NCBI RefSeq assembly: GCF_001439695.1
Contig: NZ_JYLL01000033.1
Span: forward strand, 1 to 64,000
Reading direction: 5' to 3'
Length of the DNA: 64,000 bases
From: Pseudomonas veronii
GTDB lineage: Bacteria; Pseudomonadota; Gammaproteobacteria; Pseudomonadales; Pseudomonadaceae
The notes below the pieces were generated by a model. The model was not told the DNA's origin. It searched no databases and was given only the letters and a program-made list of their open reading frames with translations. This document shows, piece after piece, positions 58,107 through 64,000 of the stretch. Each line of letters starts with the position of its first letter. Positions within the stretch are counted from its first letter, which is position 1. The position numbers were made by a program, and so were the translations under genes.

Positions 58107-59132
58107 TTACAGTGCCACGGGGGCCCGCTCGCACAGGGTGTTAAGCGCCACCGCCCACTGCTCGCTGTCATTCAAGCACGGCACCAGCACCAACTCCTCG
58201 CCGCCCGCTGCGCGGAATTGCTCCCGGCCACGGTCGCCGATCTCTTCCAGCGTCTCGATGCAGTCGGCCACGAACGCCGGGCACATCACCAGCAGCTTTT
58301 TCACGCCTTGCTGGGCCAACGCTTCCAGGCGTGCCTCGGTGTAGGGTTCGATCCACTTCGCCCGGCCCAGGCGCGACTGGAATGCCACCGACCATTTGCC
58401 GTCCGGCAGCCCCATGCGCTCGGCAAAATTGCGGGCGACGCTGAAGCACTGCGCGCGGTAACACGTGGCAAGCGTCTGCGGCGAAGCGTTGCGGCAGCAA
58501 TCGGCATCCTTGAAGCAATGCGCGCCGGTAGGGTCGAGCTTGGTCAGATGGCGCTCGGGCAGGCCGTGGAAACTCAGGAGCAGGTGGTCGTACTCCTGCG
58601 CTACGTAAGGCCGCACGCTCGCCGCCAACGCATCGAGGTACTCCGGCTGATCGTAGAACGGTTGCAGGATCGAGAACTGCACCTTGAGCTTCTTGTCGCG
58701 CACCACCCGCTGAGCTTCTTCAATCACCGTGGTCACGGTGCTGTCGGCGAACTGCGGGTACAACGGCGCCAGGGTGATTTTCTGAACGCCCTGGGCGGCC
58801 AGGCGCGTCAGGGTCGTTTCAAGGGACGGCTCGCCATAACGCATCGCCAGCTCCACCGGACCCTGGGTCCACTGCGCAGTCATTTTCTGTTGCAGGCGCT
58901 GGCTGAGCACCACCAGCGGCGAGCCTTCCTCCCACCAGATCGAGGCATACGCATGGGCCGACTGCTCGGGACGCTTGATCAGGATCAGCGACACCAGCAA
59001 GCGCCGCACCGGCCACGGCAGGTCGATCACGTAAGGGTCCATCAGGAACTGATTGAGGTAGCTGCGCACATCGGCCACCGAAGTAGACGCCGGTGACCCC
59101 AGGTTGACCAGTAACAACGCGTGATCCGTCAT
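58107..59132 (-). CDS. hemH: HemH, ferrochelatase
   Basis: A 341-residue ferrochelatase of normal length. Active site His in LLLSFHGLPERHL (about 188), Glu region in TVTTVIEEAQRV, and the C-terminal part VKKLLVMCPAFVADCIETLEEI typical for the family. It puts Fe(II) into protoporphyrin IX to make haem. It lies 14 bases after the epimerase gene in the same direction. Confidence 0.97.
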   Translation of the reverse strand: MTDHALLLVNLGSPASTSVADVRSYLNQFLMDPYVIDLPWPVRRLLVSLILIKRPEQSAHAYASIWWEEGSPLVVLSQRLQQKMTAQWTQGPVELAMRYGEPSLETTLTRLAAQGVQKITLAPLYPQFADSTVTTVIEEAQRVVRDKKLKVQFSILQPFYDQPEYLDALAASVRPYVAQEYDHLLLSFHGLPERHLTKLDPTGAHCFKDADCCRNASPQTLATCYRAQCFSVARNFAERMGLPDGKWSVAFQSRLGRAKWIEPYTEARLEALAQQGVKKLLVMCPAFVADCIETLEEIGDRGREQFRAAGGEELVLVPCLNDSEQWAVALNTLCERAPVAL

Positions 59133-59146
59133 GCAACATCCTATCT

Positions 59147-60046
59147 CTAGAGGCGGCTGGACAAGTCGTCCAAGGCCGCCTTCAACTCAGTGAACTGGAA
59201 AGTGAAACCGGCCGCCAACAGGCGTTCGGGCAAAGCTTTCTGGCCGCCCAGCAACAAACCGGACAACTCGCCCAACCCCACCTTCAACACGAAGGCCGGC
59301 ATGGGCATGAACGCCGGGCGGTGCAGCACCTGGCCCAACGTCTTGGCAAACTCTCGGTTACGCACCGGGTGCGGCGCGCAGGCATTATAGGGACCGCGGG
59401 CGTCGCGCTGGTGCAGAAGAAAATCTATCAGCGCGATTTGATCGTGGATATGCACCCACGGCATCCACTGCCGGCCACTCCCAATCGGCCCACCCAGTGC
59501 CAGCTTGAACGGCAGCAACAGCCGCGACAAAAAGCCGCCCTCGGCCGCCAGCACCAGCCCGGTACGCACCAGCACCACGCGAATGCCCAGGGCTTCGGCG
59601 CGCTGGGCGGTTTCTTCCCAGGCGACGCACAACTGGCTGGGGAAATCGTCCTGCACCGGGCCGCTGGCTTCGGTCAGTTCGCGCTCGCCGCCGTCGCCGT
59701 ACCAGCCCACGGCAGAACCGGAAATCAACACCGCCGGTTTCTCCGCCAGGCCTTCCAGCCACACCAGCAGGGTTTCGGTCAGACTGATGCGGCTGCTCCA
59801 CAGCAGCGCCTTGCGTTTATGCGTCCAGGGGCGATCGGCGATCGGCGCGCCGGCCAGATTAATGACGGCGTCCACCGGGCCGATAACCTCTTGCAGGCTG
59901 GCGACACCGCGCACCGCATCGCCACATAACCGGGCGACCTGTTCAGGGCGACGGCTCCACACCGTCAGGCGATGCCCTTGCGCCAGCCAATGTTGGCAGA
60001 GTTGACGGCCGATCAGGCCGGTACCGCCGGTCAGCAAAATATGCAT
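59147..60046 (-). CDS. TIGR01777 family NAD-dependent epimerase-like protein (YfcH type)
   Basis: A 299-residue extended short-chain dehydrogenase. The N-terminal ILLTGGTGLIGRQLCQHW motif binds NAD(P). VINLAGAPIADRPWTHKRKALLWSSRI and ISGSAVGWYGDGGE are TIGR01777 signatures; the C-terminal DUF1731 part (about 250-295) contains LLGGQKALPERLLAAGF. Substrate unknown. It is divergent from the oxidoreductase gene and probably shares a transcript with hemH. Confidence 0.9.
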   Translation of the reverse strand: MHILLTGGTGLIGRQLCQHWLAQGHRLTVWSRRPEQVARLCGDAVRGVASLQEVIGPVDAVINLAGAPIADRPWTHKRKALLWSSRISLTETLLVWLEGLAEKPAVLISGSAVGWYGDGGERELTEASGPVQDDFPSQLCVAWEETAQRAEALGIRVVLVRTGLVLAAEGGFLSRLLLPFKLALGGPIGSGRQWMPWVHIHDQIALIDFLLHQRDARGPYNACAPHPVRNREFAKTLGQVLHRPAFMPMPAFVLKVGLGELSGLLLGGQKALPERLLAAGFTFQFTELKAALDDLSSRL

Positions 60047-60184
60047 GGGATCTTCCTCATGTAACGTTCGCCACCGATCACTGGTCTATTTTATAAGCAG
60101 GGATCATTTGCAATCGGGCGTGACATTGATTTAAGCCTCAGCTTTAACCATAGGTCACGCCAAACGATCAGGTACGCCAAAACT

Positions 60185-60208
60185 TATACCAAAAAACAAT
60201 ATTGTACA
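60185..60208 (+). promoter_or_regulatory. LitR/PplR-type light box before the FAD oxidoreductase (one mismatch)
   Basis: TATACC, 12 bases, TGTACA. It fits T(G/A)TACA-N12-TGTA(C/T)A, the operator consensus I recall for P. putida class II LitR proteins, except for one base. The right half lies in a possible -35 (TTGTAC) with TAGTCT 17 bases on as -10. Confidence 0.6.
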
Positions 60209-60257
60209 GCTATTGGTGTCGGCGTAGTCTGTACCCAACGGTAAAACGAGGCCTCCC

Positions 60258-61241
60258 ATGACTGTCCCCATCGCGATCATCGGCACCGGCATCGCCGGTC
60301 TCTCCGCCGCCCGAGCGTTACGAGACGCCGGGCATGTTGTACAACTCTTCGATAAAAGCCGCGGCAGTGGTGGCCGCATGTCCAGCAAGCGCAGCGACGC
60401 CGGCGCACTGGACATGGGCGCGCAGTACTTCACCGCCCGCGACCGCCGCTTCGTCAACGAAGTGCAGCGCTGGCAAAGCAATGGCTGGGCCGAGCAATGG
60501 AAGCCGCAGCTGTATAACTTCAAGTCCGGCGAACTCACGCCCTCCCCCGATGAACAGATCCGCTGGGTCGGCACGCCGCGCATGAGCGCCATCACCCGCG
60601 CCCTGCTCGACGACCTGCCGGTGCAGTTCAGCTGCCGTATCACCGAAGTGTTCCAAGGCAAACGGCACTGGAACCTGCTGGACGCCGACGGCGGCAACCA
60701 TGGTCCGTTCAGCCACGTCATCATCGCCACGCCCGCCCCGCAAGCGACCGCCCTGCTGGCCGCCGCACCGAAGCTGGCAAGTGCCGCCGCCGGCGTGAAG
60801 ATGGACCCGACCTGGGCCATCGCGCTGGCCTTCGACAAGCCGCTGGAAACCCCGATGGAAGGCTGCTTCGTGCAAGACAGCGCCCTCGACTGGCTGGCCC
60901 GCAACCGCAGCAAACCGGGGCGCGACACCGTCCTCGACACCTGGGTGCTGCACGCCACCAGCGCCTGGAGCAAAGAACATCTGGACCTGCCCAAAGAAGC
61001 AGTGATCGAACACCTGCACGGCGCCTTCGCCGAACTGCTGCACAGCGCCATGCCCGCGCCTTCGTTCAGCCTGGCGCACCGCTGGCTCTACGCACGACCG
61101 TCCAGCGCCCATGAATTCGGCGTGCTGGCCGACGCCGACCTGGGCTTGTACGTCTGTGGCGACTGGTGCCTGTCGGGCCGCGTGGAAGGCGCCTGGCTCA
61201 GTGGCCAGGAAGCCGCGCGACGCTTGATCGAGCACCTGTAA
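60258..61241 (+). CDS. NAD(P)/FAD-dependent oxidoreductase (renalase/amine-oxidase-like)
   Basis: A 327-residue flavoprotein. The N-terminal FAD motif is IGTGIAGLSAARALRDAGH, followed by LFDKSRGSGGRMSSKR. The C-terminus has LYVCGDWCLSGRVEGAWLSGQEAARRL, a second FAD contact. It looks like renalase-type or amine-oxidase-like proteins; the substrate is unknown. A light box before it and its place next to photolyase genes suggest light induction. GAGG six bases before ATG supports the start. Confidence 0.88.
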   Translation: MTVPIAIIGTGIAGLSAARALRDAGHVVQLFDKSRGSGGRMSSKRSDAGALDMGAQYFTARDRRFVNEVQRWQSNGWAEQWKPQLYNFKSGELTPSPDEQIRWVGTPRMSAITRALLDDLPVQFSCRITEVFQGKRHWNLLDADGGNHGPFSHVIIATPAPQATALLAAAPKLASAAAGVKMDPTWAIALAFDKPLETPMEGCFVQDSALDWLARNRSKPGRDTVLDTWVLHATSAWSKEHLDLPKEAVIEHLHGAFAELLHSAMPAPSFSLAHRWLYARPSSAHEFGVLADADLGLYVCGDWCLSGRVEGAWLSGQEAARRLIEHL

Positions 61242-61456
61242 TGAACCGCATAAACCCCGCTAAATTGCTGCTGTCGAAGTGGACAGCAGCACACCCGCGC
61301 AACAAGGAAAAACACTTCCTGGTCACCGAACTGTTTTGTGATGAAGAAGGCAACGTGCTCGACATCGAGCTGCAAGCCGTCATGACCCGGCGCGGTGAAC
61401 GCCTGCCCTGGCAAACCCTGCAAAGCGCCGAGGACTGGCGAATCGGCTGGAAATAG
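61241..61456 (+). CDS. TIGR02450 family small protein
   Basis: A 71-residue protein with the TIGR02450 pattern: KLLLSKWTAAHPRNKEKHFLVTEL and LPWQTLQSAEDWRIGWK. The start shares a base with the stop of the oxidoreductase (TAATG), so the two are coupled. Proteins of this family are often near photolyase or cryptochrome genes; function unknown. Confidence 0.88.
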   Translation: MNRINPAKLLLSKWTAAHPRNKEKHFLVTELFCDEEGNVLDIELQAVMTRRGERLPWQTLQSAEDWRIGWK

Positions 61457-61472
61457 CCCTCGCACAAATACT

Positions 61473-61496
61473 TGTACAAACCATTTGACTTGTACA
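61473..61496 (+). promoter_or_regulatory. LitR/PplR-type light box 1 before ybgA-like gene (exact)
   Basis: TGTACA, 12 bases, TGTACA. It covers the -35 of the promoter listed next. Exact match to the consensus. Confidence 0.75.
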
Positions 61497-61512
61497 GCAT
61501 CAAACCTATGAT
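61485..61512 (+). promoter_or_regulatory. Sigma70-type promoter of the light-responsive operon
   Basis: TTGACT, 16 bases, TATGAT. The -35 lies inside light box 1; light box 2 starts ten bases after the -10, so a bound regulator would block polymerase. Confidence 0.65.
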
Positions 61513-61522
61513 GAGATTTAGC

Positions 61523-61546
61523 TGTACATGCTTTTACGCTTGTACA
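61523..61546 (+). promoter_or_regulatory. LitR/PplR-type light box 2 before ybgA-like gene (exact)
   Basis: TGTACA, 12 bases, TGTACA, exactly 50 bases downstream of box 1 and in the transcript leader. Confidence 0.75.
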
Positions 61547-61568
61547 GGAATCTTGCAGAGGTTTGCCC

Positions 61569-62534
61569 ATGTCCAGCACCCCGTCCTTCAAGCCGAAGAT
61601 TGGTATCAGCGCCTGCCTGCTGGGCGAGAACGTCCGTTTCAACGGCGGCCACAAGCAATCGCAACTCTGCAGCGAGGTGCTCGCCGCGTACTTCGACTTT
61701 GTGCCGTTGTGCCCGGAAGTGGCGATCGGCCTGGGCATTCCCCGAGAGACCATTCGCCTGGTGGGCGATGCCGCGTCCCCTCAAGCCGTCGGCAGCGTGC
61801 ATCGCGAGCTGAACGTCACCGCGCCGCTGGGTGAATACGGCGAAAAAATGGCCGCCGAGCACAGCGACCTGTGCGGCTATATCTTCATGCAGAAATCGCC
61901 GTCCTGCGGCCTGGAACGGGTCAAGGTCTACCGTGAAAACGGCGCACCGGTGGACGGCGGCGGGCGTGGCATCTATGCCCAAGCCTTTTGCGCGCGCCAC
62001 CCCAACCTGCCTGTGGAAGAAGACGGCCGCCTGAATGACCCGGTGCTGCGGGAAAACTTCCTGACCCGCGTCTTCGTCTACGCCAGCTGGCAACAACTGC
62101 TCGGCGAAGGCCTGAGCCGCCATCGCCTGCTGGCCTTTCACGCGCGCTACAAATACCTGCTGATGGCCCACAGCCCGGCGCATTACAAAAGCCTCGGCAA
62201 CCTGCTCGGCGGCATGGCCAAGGGCGAGGACCTCGACGCATTGGGCAGCGGCTATTTCAGCGCGCTGATGAGCGGCCTGAAAAAGTGCGCCACCCGCGGC
62301 ACCCACACCAATGTGCTGCAACACATCAGCGGTTACCTCAAGCAGGCCATCAGCGCCGACGACAAACAGGAAATGCAAACCGTGATCGGCCAATACCGCC
62401 AAGGCATCGTGCCGCTGGTGGTGCCGCTGACCTTGCTCAAGCACCACTTTCGCCTCCACCCGGACCGCTACATCGCGCAGCAGGCTTACTTGCAGCCGCA
62501 CCCGGAAAATCTCAGCCTGCGCAATGCGATCTGA
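61569..62534 (+). CDS. YbgA-like DUF523/DUF1722 protein
   Basis: A 321-residue protein with an N-terminal DUF523 domain (about 10-150: IGISACLLGENVRFNGGHK, and SPSCGLERVKVY with conserved Cys) and a C-terminal DUF1722 domain (about 190-305: LLAFHARYKYLLMAHSPAHYKSLGNLLG). The Cys residues suggest a metal or Fe-S site. YbgA-type proteins often lie beside photolyase genes. It is the first gene after the double light box, and litR follows three bases after its stop. Confidence 0.9.
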   Translation: MSSTPSFKPKIGISACLLGENVRFNGGHKQSQLCSEVLAAYFDFVPLCPEVAIGLGIPRETIRLVGDAASPQAVGSVHRELNVTAPLGEYGEKMAAEHSDLCGYIFMQKSPSCGLERVKVYRENGAPVDGGGRGIYAQAFCARHPNLPVEEDGRLNDPVLRENFLTRVFVYASWQQLLGEGLSRHRLLAFHARYKYLLMAHSPAHYKSLGNLLGGMAKGEDLDALGSGYFSALMSGLKKCATRGTHTNVLQHISGYLKQAISADDKQEMQTVIGQYRQGIVPLVVPLTLLKHHFRLHPDRYIAQQAYLQPHPENLSLRNAI

Positions 62535-62537
62535 ACC

Positions 62538-63479
62538 ATGAAAAACCTCATGACCGCAGCCTTGCAAGACGAACCCGGCGAAGATATCGCCCAAGCCCTC
62601 GAGGACGGCTGGCTGCCGATTCGCGAAGTGGCGCGCCAGACCGGCGTCAACGCCGTGACCCTGCGCGCCTGGGAACGCCGCTATGGCCTGATCGTGCCGC
62701 AGCGCACGCCCAAGGGTCACCGGCTGTTCAGCCACGACCATGTGCAACGCATCCACACCATCCTCACCTGGCTCAATCGCGGCGTGCCGGTCAGCCAGGT
62801 GAAAAACCTGATCGACTCCGCGCACGTCGCTCCCGACGCCGTCGAAAACGAATGGCACACCCTGCGCCAGACCCTGGTGCAGGCCATCAGCGAACTGGCC
62901 GAACGCCGCGTCGACGATGCCTTCAACCAGGCCATGGCGCTCTACCCGCCGCGCACCCTGTGCGAACAACTGCTGCTGCCGCTGCTCCGCGAACTGGAGC
63001 AACGCTGGCAGGGCCAATTCGGCGCGCAGATGGAACGGGTGTTCTTCCTGTCCTGGTTGCGCAGCAAGTTCGGCGCGCGGATCTATCACAACAATCGCCA
63101 GTTGCACGGCGCACCGCTGCTGCTGGTGAATCATTCCGACCTGCCCCTGGCACCGCACCTGTGGCTCAGCGCCTGGCTGGCCAGCAGCGCCGACTGCCCG
63201 GTGGAAGTCTTCGACTGGCCGCTGCCGACCGGTGAACTGGCGCTGGCCGTGGAACACCTGCAACCGCGCGCGGTGCTGCTGTATTCAAGCCAGGCGCTCC
63301 ATTTGTCGGCACTCGCAAAACTTCTGGGCGGCATCGCTTGCCCAAAGTTGATCGTCGGGCCAACGGTATGCATCCACCAGGCCGAGCTGACGGCATTAGC
63401 CGGCGACACCCCTGAATTGTTCGTCGCCGAAGACCCATTGTCGGCTCACCAGATACTGATCCAGCAGGGACTTGTTTAA
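62538..63479 (+). CDS. Class II LitR/PplR-like MerR-family light-responsive regulator
   Basis: A 313-residue regulator. The N-terminal MerR winged helix (about 20-90) has LPIREVARQTGVNAVTLRAWERRYG and GHRLFSHDHVQRI. The C-terminal part (about 100-313) has the two-part layout of a cobalamin-binding fold, but the motif (D/E)xHxxG that holds B12 in CarH/LitR class I is absent. This fits class II LitR (PplR of P. putida), reported to work without adenosylcobalamin. It most likely binds the TGTACA boxes upstream and controls its own operon and phrB. Confidence 0.87.
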   Translation: MKNLMTAALQDEPGEDIAQALEDGWLPIREVARQTGVNAVTLRAWERRYGLIVPQRTPKGHRLFSHDHVQRIHTILTWLNRGVPVSQVKNLIDSAHVAPDAVENEWHTLRQTLVQAISELAERRVDDAFNQAMALYPPRTLCEQLLLPLLRELEQRWQGQFGAQMERVFFLSWLRSKFGARIYHNNRQLHGAPLLLVNHSDLPLAPHLWLSAWLASSADCPVEVFDWPLPTGELALAVEHLQPRAVLLYSSQALHLSALAKLLGGIACPKLIVGPTVCIHQAELTALAGDTPELFVAEDPLSAHQILIQQGLV

Positions 63480-64000
63480 ATGCACTTGATCTGGCTGCGC
63501 ACCGACCTGCGCCTGCATGACAACACTGCCCTGACCGCCGCGAGCCAGCGCGGCCCGGTGGCGGCCGTGTACCTGATCACCCCGCAGCAATGGCTGGCCC
63601 ACGATGATGCACCGTGCAAAGTCGACTTCTGGCTGCGCAACCTGCAGCACTTGAGCCAGGCCCTCGGCGCGCTGAATATTCCCTTGCTGATCCGCCGTGC
63701 CGCGACCTGGGACCAGGCGCCCGCCGTACTCGGCCAACTGTGCCGCGAGCTATCGGTCGAGTCGGTCCACGTCAACGAGGAATACGGCATCCACGAAAGC
63801 CGTCGCGATGCGGCGGTGGCCAAGGCTTTGGAAGCCGACGGCGTGAGCTTCCACCGTTACCTGGACCAATTGTTTTTCCAGCCCGGCAGCGTGCTGACCA
63901 AGACCGGCACCTACTTCCAGGTGTTCAGCCAGTTCCGCAAAGTCTGCTACGCCCGCCTGCACAGCGCCCTGCCGCGCCGGGTGGCCACGCCCAAGGCTCA
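63480..64000 (+). CDS. phrB: PhrB, deoxyribodipyrimidine photolyase (partial, C-terminus beyond window)
   Basis: The first 173 residues of a photolyase, starting directly after the litR stop. MHLIWLRTDLRLHDNTAL and VAAVYLITPQQW are the N-terminal antenna-binding domain signature; EYGIHESRRDAAVAKAL and QPGSVLTKTGTYFQVFSQFRK follow as in CPD photolyases. It repairs UV pyrimidine dimers with blue light. Transcription with litR and the ybgA-like gene fits light control. Confidence 0.95.
   Translation, partial: MHLIWLRTDLRLHDNTALTAASQRGPVAAVYLITPQQWLAHDDAPCKVDFWLRNLQHLSQALGALNIPLLIRRAATWDQAPAVLGQLCRELSVESVHVNEEYGIHESRRDAAVAKALEADGVSFHRYLDQLFFQPGSVLTKTGTYFQVFSQFRKVCYARLHSALPRRVATPKA

Noticed and set aside
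61518..63263. Open frame of 581 codons opposite ybgA-like and litR genes
   Set aside because: It covers parts of two recognised genes and a light box on the other strand, without a motif of its own.

Overview
The window is a piece of a fluorescent-group Pseudomonas chromosome. The evidence is the run of core genes in the usual Pseudomonas order (clpB, pgeF, rluD, bamD, thiO, minor pilins, ispH, fkpB, lspA, ileS, ribF, murJ, rpsT), the AlgW-type protease, the fused CysNC, the REP-type inverted repeats typical of the P. fluorescens group, and a PplR/LitR-photolyase cluster like that of P. putida. Two compartments are plain to see. Positions 1 to about 26725 are a mobile island with lower and patchier GC. 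From the tRNA genes at 26726 onward the sequence is GC-rich core chromosome.

Island cargo (1-16600). A large copper-resistance locus holds copCD, copRS, a PtrA-like small exported protein, a cupredoxin, a DUF2933 membrane protein, a Cu(I) P-type ATPase, a CopZ chaperone, a second PtrA-like protein, the multicopper oxidase CopA, a small Met/His-rich protein, CopB and a CopG-like DUF411 protein. It is followed by a DUF1289 protein, a DmeR-DmeF cobalt/nickel efflux pair, an OprD-family porin and a DUF2790 exported protein. I find seven copies of a CopR-type box, CTGACA-N5-GTAAT (four exact, three with one mismatch), in front of the copper transcription units, the porin and the DUF2790 gene. They define one copper regulon that includes genes not obviously linked to copper. 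An orphan flagellar rod gene, flgB, sits in the middle.

Island backbone (17400-26556). TIGR03757, TIGR03756 and TIGR03755 family proteins, a three-TM protein, a TraG_N protein, DUF3742, a MobH (TraI_2) relaxase and a tyrosine integrase form the tail of an ICE of the MPF-G/genomic-island type. The integrase abuts the 3' end of tRNA-Pro(TGG), which is the likely right attachment site. The left end and most of the type IV secretion genes lie outside the window. A small translationally coupled two-gene cassette of unknown function is wedged between DUF3742 and the relaxase.

Core chromosome (26726-64000). A tRNA-Asn/Pro/Lys/Pro cluster is followed by clpB with a sigma32-type promoter, pgeF-rluD, bamD, thiO, a minor-pilin cluster without pilY1, the fkpB-lspA-ileS-ribF block, murJ, rpsT, slyD, pta (no ackA beside it), an acyltransferase, an orphan beta-roll repeat protein, cysDNC, a Nif3-like protein, algW, a TonB receptor, hemH and an epimerase. 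The last 4 kb hold a probable light-inducible cluster: an FAD oxidoreductase, a TIGR02450 protein, a YbgA-like protein, a class II LitR/PplR regulator and phrB. Three palindromic half-site pairs of the form TGTACA-N12-TGTACA (two exact, one with a single mismatch) lie in its promoter regions.
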